NCBI GenBank assembly: GCA_015231715.1
Contig: JADGBB010000018.1
Location: 1-25,362 of the forward strand
Reading direction: 5' to 3'
Source: Candidatus Omnitrophota bacterium
GTDB lineage: Bacteria; Omnitrophota; Koll11; Tantalellales; Tantalellaceae
DNA length: 25,362 nucleotides
The position numbers and the translations under genes are program-made. Below the pieces are notes generated by a model, which did no database searches, was not told the DNA's origin, and saw only the letters and a program-made list of their open reading frames with translations. Shown piece by piece: positions 15,544 to 22,988 of the stretch; the first letter of the stretch is position 1; each line of letters opens with the position of its first letter.

Positions 15544-16453
15544 TTACCTTAAAGATACTTCGATAATTCCGTCATTAAAAGCACATACACGAGAAGAAGC
15601 GATTCAAATTTTGATCGAAAAATTATTTACGAATGAAAAAAATAAAAAACACAGCGTTTCAAAAAAAGAAGCTTTTGAATCTGTGCTCAAAAGAGAAAAA
15701 CTGCAATCCACCGGAATAGGAAATGCATTAGCCTTCCCTCATGCCCGCATAAAAGATTGGGGAGAATTCACAATGGTCGCGGCCGTATGCAATGAAGGTC
15801 TTGATTTTACCAGCATAGACGGAAAGCCTGTTAAATGTATTTTTCTTATGATATCTTCTACTGACGAGCCCTATATTATTTTGCAAACAATGTCTGCCGT
15901 TGTCAGGGCAATAGGAGAAATGGGCTTCAGTTCGGAACTTGAGAACGGGTCTATAGATTTTCTTAGTCTTTTAAAAAAATTCACGGAAAAAGACATAACA
16001 ACATCTAAAAATGTTTTGGCCAGAGATATTGCTCGGCCGATTGAAGATTCTGTGCACTTAGACACTTCACTAAAGAAAGTAACTCAAATGATGCATTTTA
16101 AAAGAGTAAGCATCCTGCCCGTAGTCGATGATGAAAACAAATTATGCGGAGAAATATCCTGCTACAACATTTTTGATTATGGAATGCCTGATTTTTTCAA
16201 ACAGCTTAATACTATTTCGTTCGTAAAACATATTGACCCTTTCGAAAAATATTTCAAGCTGCAAAAACATCTGAAAGTTAAAGATATTTTAATAAAAAAT
16301 ATGAACCCTGTTCAGGAAGATACGACCATTGCCGAAATAGTTTTTGAAATGACAGTAAAGAAAAGATCAAAACTTTTTATGGTTAATACCAGCGGCCAAT
16401 TAACCGGTGTTATAGATAGATTTTCTATTGTTGACCAGATATTATTTTTTTAA
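15527..16453 (+). CDS. PTS EIIA domain fused to a CBS-domain pair
   Basis: Protein of 308 aa from the ATG at 15527, preceded by AGGAG at 7 nt; the frame also opens at 15509 without a ribosome site. Residues about 1-160 form an EIIA-2 domain with the active-site His72 in STGIGNALAFPHAR. The second conserved EIIA His is replaced: the segment reads YIILQTMSAVVRA. Residues about 165-308 hold two CBS motifs (ILPVVDDENKLCGEIS; SKLFMVNTSGQLTGVID), which usually bind adenine nucleotides. It may link PTS phosphorylation and adenylate energy state to the permease encoded 30 nt downstream. It is soluble, with no membrane segments. The architecture is clear; the regulatory target is inferred from the operon. 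Confidence 0.85.
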   Translation: MINFSNYLKDTSIIPSLKAHTREEAIQILIEKLFTNEKNKKHSVSKKEAFESVLKREKLQSTGIGNALAFPHARIKDWGEFTMVAAVCNEGLDFTSIDGKPVKCIFLMISSTDEPYIILQTMSAVVRAIGEMGFSSELENGSIDFLSLLKKFTEKDITTSKNVLARDIARPIEDSVHLDTSLKKVTQMMHFKRVSILPVVDDENKLCGEISCYNIFDYGMPDFFKQLNTISFVKHIDPFEKYFKLQKHLKVKDILIKNMNPVQEDTTIAEIVFEMTVKKRSKLFMVNTSGQLTGVIDRFSIVDQILFF

Positions 16454-16483
16454 CGCTTTTTTCCAAAATAAGGTGTAAAAATT

Positions 16484-17794
16484 ATGAAAGCATTATTATC
16501 AGTTGGGATTTTCGCATTGGCTTACGGACTTATTGCCTCAGAAAAAGTCAATAAAACAATAGTAGCCGTACTTGGGGCTACCTGCGTTATTCTTTTAAAA
16601 TTAGTTACTTTTGAAGAAGCTGTTGTTTCTATCGATTTTAATGTTATTTTTCTTCTTGTCGGAATGATGACAAGTGTTCATATTCTTTCAAAAACAGGTT
16701 TTTTTGAGTGGATCGCTATAAGCGTCGCAAAAAAAGCTCAAGGCGACCCTTGGCTTATCATGGTATTTTTGTTATCAGTAACAGCTTTGCTTTCTGCTTT
16801 TCTCGATAATGTGACAACCATAATAATGCTTGTTCCTGTAACTATCCTCATTATGCAGCTTCTTGAAATATCTCCTGTTCCTTTTGTGATCATGGAAGCT
16901 TTAGTATCAAATATCGGCGGGACATCCACACTAATAGGCGATCCTCCTAACATTATTATTGGGTCACAGGCAGGACTATCTTTTAATAGTTTTATCGTCA
17001 ATTTGGGACCTGTGATCTTACTGGTTTTAGTGGCATTTTTAGGAACTGTTTACCTTCTTTTCGGTAAAAAATTCCATGTGCCTGAAGAAACAAGAAAAAA
17101 AGTTAAAGAATCTATTCCTCACCTGGCTATTGTTGATAAAAAAAATATGGTCAGATCTCTTGCGGTTTTTATTCTGATCTTTGCTGGTTTCTTTTTTCAT
17201 ACGCTTCTTGATGTAACTCCCGGTATTATAGCCCTTGGCGGAAGCATGCTGATGCTTTTTGTCTGCAGAAGTGAAAGCGATGATGCTCTTATGAGCGTCG
17301 AATGGGGTGTTATATTCTTTTTTATCGGAATGTTCATGATGATAGCAGCATTAGAGGTAAACGGCGTGATGGAATGGCTTGGTTACAATATTATTCACTT
17401 GGCCGGTAAAAATCTATTTCTTGTATGCATTGTCGTATTATGGGGATCTGCCTTCTTTTCATCCCTTTTGGATAATATTCCGTTCGTTATTACAATGGTT
17501 CCGTTAGTAAGGCAGTTTGTTATTTATTTTTCACAAACTTCCGGCATCGTGGATCCATTGATCGTTCAAATGGAGATAGCACAGCCGTTATGGTGGTCTT
17601 TGGCATTAGGCGCATGTCTTGGCGGCAACGGTACACTAATTGGAGCTTCTGCAAATATCGTAATGGCTCGCATAAGCGAAAAAAACAAATATCCAATCAG
17701 CTTTATGCAGTTTTTTAAATACGGCTTTTCATTTATGATACAGTCAATGATAATTTGTACTGTTTATATTTGGCTTAGATATTTTCCAAGTTAG
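16484..17794 (+). CDS. ArsB/NhaD-type ion permease (IT superfamily)
   Basis: Membrane protein of 436 aa with about 11-12 hydrophobic segments in two repeats. Both repeat signatures are visible: SAFLDNVTTIIMLVPV and IGGTSTLIGDPPNIIIG in the first half, SSLLDNIPFVITMVPL and LGGNGTLIGASANIV in the second. These belong to the ion transporter superfamily that includes ArsB, NhaD Na+/H+ antiporters and the P protein. Arsenite efflux is unlikely, since no arsR or arsC is nearby; Na+/H+ or organic anion exchange fits better. AAGGTG precedes the ATG by 8 nt. It is the third gene after two EIIA proteins, suggesting phosphorelay control. Its 3' end overlaps the convergent SulP gene by 51 nt. Confidence 0.85.
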   Translation: MKALLSVGIFALAYGLIASEKVNKTIVAVLGATCVILLKLVTFEEAVVSIDFNVIFLLVGMMTSVHILSKTGFFEWIAISVAKKAQGDPWLIMVFLLSVTALLSAFLDNVTTIIMLVPVTILIMQLLEISPVPFVIMEALVSNIGGTSTLIGDPPNIIIGSQAGLSFNSFIVNLGPVILLVLVAFLGTVYLLFGKKFHVPEETRKKVKESIPHLAIVDKKNMVRSLAVFILIFAGFFFHTLLDVTPGIIALGGSMLMLFVCRSESDDALMSVEWGVIFFFIGMFMMIAALEVNGVMEWLGYNIIHLAGKNLFLVCIVVLWGSAFFSSLLDNIPFVITMVPLVRQFVIYFSQTSGIVDPLIVQMEIAQPLWWSLALGACLGGNGTLIGASANIVMARISEKNKYPISFMQFFKYGFSFMIQSMIICTVYIWLRYFPS

Positions 17795-19453
17795 TTCGGC
17801 TAATATTTTTCGCGCGCTGTTCAATGCTTCATCAATATTGCAAAAAATATGGTCTTCCCCTATATCCTTCAAAAGTCCGGATCTTTCTAGTGCAAAAAGA
17901 GGCTGTGCGTGTACTCCGGAAAGCATGAAGATTATTTTATGTTTTTTACATAATTGATAGGTCTGTCTAAGCGCATTAAGGGCTGTATCATCAATGCTTA
18001 AAACATTTCTCATCCTGATGATCCTGATCTTTGGCGGTTTTTCTATGATCTCAACGGCTTCTATGAAACTTGATATAGTGCCGAAAAAGAAAGGCCCTTG
18101 AACTTCAAAAACTTCTACTCCCGAAGGAACGTCGCATTTAGAGATCGAATGATCGTCTGAAGTCTCCTCCTCGTCTTCCATATCTTTTGTAATATTTTTT
18201 ATATTCGCAGTTTTTGATAATCTATAAATAAGCAGGAACGAAGCCATAACCATGCCTATTTGTATCGCTACTGTAAGATCCACAAAAACAGTTAAAAGAA
18301 AAGTAGCGAACAGCACCAAAATATCGCTTTTCGGTGCCTTTAATATCGAACGAAAAGTATTCCATTCAGCTATTCTGAAAGCAACAATTATCAGAATACC
18401 TGATAAACATGCCAGCGGTACAAGCTTGGCTAACTTCCCGAATAAAACCATAATCAGAAAAAGCGTTAATGCATGAACCATACCGGCTACAGGTGTTCTC
18501 CCGCCGTTATGAACATTAACAGCCGTCCTTGCTATAGCTCCTGTCGCAGGCATGCCTCCAAAAAGCGAAGATGCAATATTTGATATGCCTTGTGCGACTA
18601 ATTCCATATTTGATCTGTGTTTCCCTCCTATCATTCCGTCAGCGACAACAGCCGAAAGCAATGATTCAATACTTGCCAATAAAGCTATCGTAAAAGCAGG
18701 CGCCATTAGATCTTGTATCATCCTTAACGTAATATGCGGCAAGCCCGGCATCGGCAATTTATTGGGTATTTCACCAAAAGCGCTGCCTATAGTAGTAACA
18801 GGCAGTTTAAGAAAATACACTAAAGAAGTTACAATGATCATAGCTACTATTGATCCCGGGATCTTTTTAATAAAGCGCTGCCACAATAAAATTATCGCAA
18901 TAGTAATAGCTCCGACAAAAAGAGCGTTATAATTTATCGTATGAAAATTTTTGAAATATGATATGCACTTTTCAATGAACTCAGAAGGAAGTTTAGTGAT
19001 AGAAAGACCAAAAAAATCTTTAATCTGTGATGAAAAAATTAGAACGGCAATACCCGAAGTGAATCCAACAGTTACAGGTCTTGGAATAAATTTTATTACT
19101 CCCCCGAGGCCTATCACGCCGAAAATGATCATTATAATGCCGCCCATCAATGTCGCTACAAGCAGACCGTCTATTCCGTATTTCTGGACGATACTGTAAA
19201 CGATAACGACAAAAGCCCCGGTAGGCCCCCCTATCTGAACCCGGCTTCCTCCAAGAAAAGAAATAAGAAATCCGGCGATTACGGCTGTTATTAGCCCCCT
19301 ATCCGGAGCAACTCCTGAGGCAATAGCAAAAGCAATCGCAAGCGGCAATGCGACAATACCGACTATAACTCCGGAAACTACATCCGTCCGGAATTGATCA
19401 AGTGAATACCCCTTTAATGTAGTAAATAATTTTGGCTTAAACATTGTTATCAC
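17744..19453 (-). CDS. SulP-family anion transporter with C-terminal STAS domain
   Basis: Protein of 569 aa with 10-14 hydrophobic segments followed by a cytoplasmic STAS domain. The N terminus has the SulP blocks FRTDVVSGVIVGIVALPLAIAFAIASGV, GGSRVQIGGPTGAFVVIVY and FIPRPVTVGFTSGIAVLI; FGGMPATGAIARTAVNVHNGGRTPV follows near mid-protein. The STAS domain (about 440-555) has IRMRNVLSIDDTALNAL. SulP members carry sulfate, bicarbonate or other anions, often with Na+ or H+; the ligand cannot be assigned. The start is probably GTG 19453, with AAAGGA about 4 nt upstream; an ATG at 19444 is a less well spaced alternative. It converges on and overlaps the ArsB/NhaD-type gene. Confidence 0.9.
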   Translation of the reverse strand: MITMFKPKLFTTLKGYSLDQFRTDVVSGVIVGIVALPLAIAFAIASGVAPDRGLITAVIAGFLISFLGGSRVQIGGPTGAFVVIVYSIVQKYGIDGLLVATLMGGIIMIIFGVIGLGGVIKFIPRPVTVGFTSGIAVLIFSSQIKDFFGLSITKLPSEFIEKCISYFKNFHTINYNALFVGAITIAIILLWQRFIKKIPGSIVAMIIVTSLVYFLKLPVTTIGSAFGEIPNKLPMPGLPHITLRMIQDLMAPAFTIALLASIESLLSAVVADGMIGGKHRSNMELVAQGISNIASSLFGGMPATGAIARTAVNVHNGGRTPVAGMVHALTLFLIMVLFGKLAKLVPLACLSGILIIVAFRIAEWNTFRSILKAPKSDILVLFATFLLTVFVDLTVAIQIGMVMASFLLIYRLSKTANIKNITKDMEDEEETSDDHSISKCDVPSGVEVFEVQGPFFFGTISSFIEAVEIIEKPPKIRIIRMRNVLSIDDTALNALRQTYQLCKKHKIIFMLSGVHAQPLFALERSGLLKDIGEDHIFCNIDEALNSARKILAELTWKISKPNINSTNYH

Positions 19454-19547
19454 GAAATCCTTTGATGCTACTCTTTCAGCATTTATAATTCACTATTTTA
19501 ATCTTATCTCTGCCAACAAAGCAAGATAATACAAAAAATAAGCATAA

Positions 19548-19592
19548 AAAAGGGACACATCTAATTTTATAATATTGGGATGTGTCCCTTTT
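19548..19592 (-). terminator. Intrinsic terminator after the acidic/zinc-ribbon gene pair
   Basis: AAAAGGGACACATC (19548-19561) is perfectly complementary to 19579-19592, a 14-bp stem with a 17-nt AT-rich loop. Read on the minus strand, the stem ends CCC followed by six T, directly after the 76-aa gene. On the plus strand the T-run is only four long, and it would face the 3' side of no plus-strand gene. Confidence 0.75.
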
Positions 19593-19616
19593 CTGGTTAT
19601 TTTTTTTAACTACTTA

Positions 19617-19847
19617 TCAATCATCATCATTTGATTCAAAATAATCATCATCATGATAGTTGTTATCGTCATCGTCATCATCACTTTTACAGAGTTTTAC
19701 CTTAGGTGGTTTTAAGCTTGTTACGACAAGTTCTGCGTAACAATGCTCGCAATTGATCACCTCTTCTTCATGGAAATATTCTTCCACTTCGATCTGTTCT
19801 CCGCATGCAGGACATGTACAACTGTGATTTTTGTAAGTCTTACCCAT
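19617..19847 (-). CDS. LysW-like zinc-ribbon protein with Asp-rich tail
   Basis: Small protein of 76 aa. CPAC (C12, C15) and CEHC (C33, C36) form a two-knuckle zinc ribbon, and the text around them (CGEQIEVEEYFHEEEVINC, YAELVVTSLKPP) closely follows LysW, the amino-group carrier protein of the AAA lysine/arginine pathways. LysW ends in EDWGE, whose terminal Glu is charged by an ATP-grasp ligase. Here the protein instead ends in a run of about 20 mostly Asp/Asn residues with no terminal EDWGE. The tail is encoded by GAT/GAC repeats. GGAGG overlaps the stop of the upstream secreted-protein gene, so the two form an operon, ended by the terminator at 19548-19592. Carrier function is a hypothesis; a metal-binding or structural role is equally open. 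Confidence 0.7.
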   Translation of the reverse strand: MGKTYKNHSCTCPACGEQIEVEEYFHEEEVINCEHCYAELVVTSLKPPKVKLCKSDDDDDDNNYHDDDYFESNDDD

Positions 19848-19849
19848 TT

Positions 19850-20308
19850 TTAATCCTCCAAAGAAATATTTGTTGCTTTGTTTATATTGTCTTTTGTTAT
19901 ATAGGAAATATATACCATATTTCCTGCCCCTAATTCTCCGACGGTTTCAATCCCCTCTAGAGTAGTGCCGTCATCATATACTACTTCATATTCTTTAACT
20001 ATTTCTTCATATGTTTCAGGATCATATTCTTCCTGCTTAACTTTTATAGAACCTGTAGTGATTGCAACTATTTCACCGAAAACATAGTCTGAATCTGCTT
20101 CATCTGTCATATCTTCATTTTCTTCTACAATTACCGGTTCTTCTATAACAACCTCTTCCGTGACCGTTCCATCACTGTCCACTTCTTCGGCATAGTCTAC
20201 TTCTTCTACGTACTCACTGTTTGTATTTTCCTGCGCAATAACCATTCCTTTGCCGCAATAAACGATAGCGACAATCACCAAAAAAATTACCCAGAACTTA
20301 CTTTTCAT
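19850..20308 (-). CDS. Exported acidic protein of unknown function
   Basis: Protein of 152 aa with an N-terminal signal (KSKFWVIFLVIVAIVYCGKGMVIAQ; predicted cleavage after AIVYC-GKG or VIAQ). A strongly acidic linker of about 45 residues rich in Glu, Asp and Val follows, and then a small globular domain from about 75 (YVFGEIVAITTGSIKVKQEEYD to the end). That domain's pattern of GxIVxIxxxSIxVxxxxYD, then a hydrophobic AGNMVYISYI strand, resembles small OB- or beta-barrel-like periplasmic domains. I do not recognise a family. AAGGAG lies 7 nt before the ATG. The LysW-like gene follows after 2 nt. A good promoter precedes it at 20410-20437. No function is proposed. Confidence 0.75.
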   Translation of the reverse strand: MKSKFWVIFLVIVAIVYCGKGMVIAQENTNSEYVEEVDYAEEVDSDGTVTEEVVIEEPVIVEENEDMTDEADSDYVFGEIVAITTGSIKVKQEEYDPETYEEIVKEYEVVYDDGTTLEGIETVGELGAGNMVYISYITKDNINKATNISLED

Positions 20309-20409
20309 ATGCCAGCTCCTTTTTTGTATTGCCCAACCTCTTTACTAATTCTTTTCATAAAATTAACCATTTCTCGGAAGTTTCTTCTTTTATGGATATA
20401 TGACCATAT

Positions 20410-20437
20410 AGTGTATCCAAAAACATTAAAATGTCAA
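20410..20437 (-). promoter_or_regulatory. Promoter of the acidic protein / zinc-ribbon operon
   Basis: On the minus strand a perfect TTGACA (20437-20432) and TACACT (20415-20410, 4/6) are 16 nt apart. The start is predicted near 20403, about 95 nt before the ATG at 20308. It separates this gene pair from the kamA operon, whose last gene ends at 20462. Confidence 0.55.
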
Positions 20438-20461
20438 TATCACTTATGCATTTTTGAAATT

Positions 20462-20920
20462 TTATTTATGATAGATCACCAGGTCATCATTTTTGGCATA
20501 AAAATTCGGTATTATACCTGTTTTTGTATATCCATATTTTTCATAAAATGCTCTTGCTCTTGAATAATCGTCGCGTGAAGAAGTTTCGACCCTGACAACC
20601 GGGTCTTTATCGATGCTCTTCATATGGGCATCGATAGTTTTCATGATCTTTAATGCCACACCCATCCCGTGATGTTCTTTGTTTACTACAAGCCAATAGA
20701 GATCCCATGCCTCAAGAGTACAAGGTGTTTTACCTATTATAGCAAACCCGGAAATTTCCCCATCTTTCTTCTCAATAAACAAAACATAACTAGTCTTTGG
20801 GTTTATCCTGCATTCTTCAAGCATTTCATCAAGTATATCAATCTCTGATTTTTTGAACACTCCGGTTATTTCGGTTATCGACAAAAGTGTTTTTTTTTCA
20901 ATGCTGTTTAATTTGTTCAT
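20462..20920 (-). CDS. GNAT-family N-acetyltransferase
   Basis: Soluble acetyltransferase of 152 aa. Acetyl-CoA-binding motif A is LYWLVVNKEHHGMGVALKIM, with HHGMGV as the Q/RxxGxG/A loop, followed by VVRVETSSRDDYSRARAFYEKYGY (motif B and the FYEKxGF-type ending). The frame opens at 20944, but GGAGG lies 5 nt before the ATG at 20920, so that start is chosen. It overlaps the second ATP-grasp gene by 23 nt and closes the kamA operon. It is much shorter than the known beta-lysine acetyltransferase AblB, so it is not simply that enzyme. The operon suggests that it acetylates an amine on the product of the aminomutase and ligases. Confidence 0.85.
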   Translation of the reverse strand: MNKLNSIEKKTLLSITEITGVFKKSEIDILDEMLEECRINPKTSYVLFIEKKDGEISGFAIIGKTPCTLEAWDLYWLVVNKEHHGMGVALKIMKTIDAHMKSIDKDPVVRVETSSRDDYSRARAFYEKYGYTKTGIIPNFYAKNDDLVIYHK

Positions 20921-21935
20921 TTTCCTCCGCATGCTGAATAGCATTTTTTATTATCATTTTAATGACTTCATGGTATTGATACCCGCGCGAATACGCCTGC
21001 CTCATAAATCCGCTATCCTCATTTATGTCAGGGTTTGGATTTACATCCAGTACATATAATGTCCCGTTCTTTTCTCTGACATCTACTCTAAAATATCCTC
21101 TGCATCCAAATAATTTCGATATGTCACGGCATAATTCATTAACTTCTTTTTTAAGTATTGCATCCAGGCTTGTTAAAGGGATAACTTCCGGCGTTAGCTT
21201 TTTATAGCTTTCAGAGCGGGCATCCCACTTGGCTTGATAATCTATGAATGGTGTCAATTCAGGGTATTTGTGATATTCCATTACCGATATTCCCATCATT
21301 TCTTCTTCTTTTCCGCATATATAGCTTATATTGTATTCATTGCCCGGTATGAACTCTTCTAAAATGAGCCCGTCCGAAATAGCTTTTATTTTTTTCTTGA
21401 TAACTCTTTCCAAGTTCGACGGTTTGAAAACCAATGATTCTGCATCTATTCCGTCACTGCTGTCACGAAAACACGGTTTAATGAATACGGGGAAAGACAG
21501 CTTAATATTGTAAATGTCCTCCACCCTATTTATCATTATCCCTTTTGGCACAGCGATGCCTCTGGCGCTTAACATATCATTTGTTTTTTTCTTATCAAGG
21601 CACGTCAAAAGGCTTTTTGAAGAATTCCCGGTGAAAATTATATTTTTCTCTTCCATGGCTTTAGCAAATTCATATTCCGCTTGGGGATCATCGCCAAAAC
21701 CCTCAAATAGATTAAACACACAATCAGGAGATAATATGAATAATTCATCCATCATCTCTTTAAAATTATCGTTTTTATGGTGTTTTGAAATATAAAGCGT
21801 ACTCACGCTCCACCCGATGCCGGATACGGCTTTTTTAACAGATTCGGCGCATCTCAAGACAACAATAACATCAGGCTTAGCGTCAAGCGCTCTTCCAACA
21901 GCTATAACTATTTGTTTTTTATTTTTTATGGTCAT
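20898..21935 (-). CDS. ATP-grasp ligase, D-Ala-D-Ala ligase-like (second in operon)
   Basis: Protein of 345 aa from ATG 21935, which has AAGGA 8 nt upstream; an ATG at 21944 abuts that site and is unlikely. The ATP-grasp fold is visible: FNLFEGFGDDPQ, the ATP-binding FPVFIKPCFRDSSDGI near residue 150, LEEFIPGNEYNISYICG near 195, and the metal/substrate end YFRVDVREKNGTLYVLDVNPNPDINEDSGF. Such enzymes activate a carboxylate as an acyl phosphate and join it to an amine. It is clearly diverged from the first ATP-grasp gene, which suggests a different substrate pair. It overlaps that gene by 17 nt and the GNAT gene by 23 nt. It is unlikely to be the housekeeping Ddl. Confidence 0.85.
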   Translation of the reverse strand: MTIKNKKQIVIAVGRALDAKPDVIVVLRCAESVKKAVSGIGWSVSTLYISKHHKNDNFKEMMDELFILSPDCVFNLFEGFGDDPQAEYEFAKAMEEKNIIFTGNSSKSLLTCLDKKKTNDMLSARGIAVPKGIMINRVEDIYNIKLSFPVFIKPCFRDSSDGIDAESLVFKPSNLERVIKKKIKAISDGLILEEFIPGNEYNISYICGKEEEMMGISVMEYHKYPELTPFIDYQAKWDARSESYKKLTPEVIPLTSLDAILKKEVNELCRDISKLFGCRGYFRVDVREKNGTLYVLDVNPNPDINEDSGFMRQAYSRGYQYHEVIKMIIKNAIQHAEENEQIKQH

Positions 21936-22974
21936 TTGAGGCATCCTTCACAAGTAATTTTTCTGTACTTATATTGTACCTTAAAAAGACTTGTGTCAGG
22001 ATATTATTTATAAGTCCCGAATATGTCCCGCCGTTGAGCTTTGTTAATATCGGCAGATCACTATATACGGGAGAAAGTCCCGGCAAAGGATTAATGTCTA
22101 TAACTTTAGGGATGATATCATCTCCTACTCTGAAATCTATTCTTGATACATCTCTAAGCTCAAGCGCATTAAAGGCTTTAACGGCACATTCTTTTACTTT
22201 TGATTTAATCCCTTCACTTATTTCTTTTTCTGAATGATATTTAATTGTTTCTGTCCATGTACGCTTCTTTTCAAGAGAATATATAAAATCTTTATCGTCT
22301 TTCTTGCCAACCGGGGTTATTTTCATCATCCCGATCACGCTTACGGTTTTTTTATTCCCGGCCAAGCCTACCGTTATTTCTTCTCCGCGAATAAACTCTT
22401 CAACTACAACGGGTTGTGAATATTTCTCTACTATTACCATAGCTTTATTACAAAGCTGTTCATACGATGACACCACCGAATCATTAAATATGCCTTTTGA
22501 AGAACCTTCCCACCTTGGTTTTAAAATATAACGTTTTCCTTGATCGAAAATGCCTTTAAGAGCTAGTAGATCCTGTTCAATGGCTATAGAATAAATGTCT
22601 GGGACAGGTACGCCTGCAATATGCAAAAATCTGTTGGTCAGATATTTATCGAGTGTTATCCCTATAGAGACAGGATCAGAACCTGAATACGGTATGCCCA
22701 TGCTTTCAAGAAAACACGGTATTTGCGACTCTCGTCCTCTTGTAGAACCTATGCCTTCGGCTAAATTTATAACAAGTTCCGGTTTTTCTTTAGCCGCTTT
22801 TTCACAAAAAGACCCATCCTGTTCAAGATAGACAACATCAAATCCGTATTTGCCTATCTCCCCGGCAAGCGCGTCAATGGTTTCTATTGAATCGAATTCC
22901 TCTTGGCTGTCATCTTCCGTGTTGCTTTTTTTAAGATTAAAAGCAATGCCGATTTTTTTTATGTGCTTATACAT
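21919..22974 (-). CDS. ATP-grasp ligase, D-Ala-D-Ala ligase-like (first in operon)
   Basis: Protein of 351 aa with the D-Ala-D-Ala ligase layout. The N-terminal domain has LVINLAEGIGSTRGRESQIP and FLESMGIPYSGSDPVSIGITLDK, the equivalent of the Ddl YxGs-x-xxxxxxxDK block. The ATP-binding part has RYILKPRWEGSSKGI and VVEEFIRGEEITVGLAG. The C-terminal end has VSRIDFRV and VIDINPLPGLSPVYSDLP, which supply metal ligands and the Ddl-type PGxxxxSxxP loop. It follows kamA after 14 nt with AAGGA about 4 nt before the ATG, and overlaps the second ligase by 17 nt. In this setting it probably forms an amide between the aminomutase product and another amino acid. Substrates are not predictable by eye. Confidence 0.85.
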   Translation of the reverse strand: MYKHIKKIGIAFNLKKSNTEDDSQEEFDSIETIDALAGEIGKYGFDVVYLEQDGSFCEKAAKEKPELVINLAEGIGSTRGRESQIPCFLESMGIPYSGSDPVSIGITLDKYLTNRFLHIAGVPVPDIYSIAIEQDLLALKGIFDQGKRYILKPRWEGSSKGIFNDSVVSSYEQLCNKAMVIVEKYSQPVVVEEFIRGEEITVGLAGNKKTVSVIGMMKITPVGKKDDKDFIYSLEKKRTWTETIKYHSEKEISEGIKSKVKECAVKAFNALELRDVSRIDFRVGDDIIPKVIDINPLPGLSPVYSDLPILTKLNGGTYSGLINNILTQVFLRYNISTEKLLVKDASNDHKK

Positions 22975-22988
22975 TTCGTCCTTGCGCC

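Noticed and set aside
16484..17794. Arsenite efflux pump ArsB
   Set aside because: No arsR, arsC or arsA nearby; motifs are shared by the whole ion transporter superfamily, and the EIIA neighbours suggest another role.
20898..22974. Housekeeping D-alanine-D-alanine ligase (ddl) for either ATP-grasp gene
   Set aside because: Two diverged copies overlap each other in an operon with kamA and a GNAT, with no mur genes nearby; the second ligase has an atypical C-terminal NPNPDINEDSGF in place of the Ddl ending.
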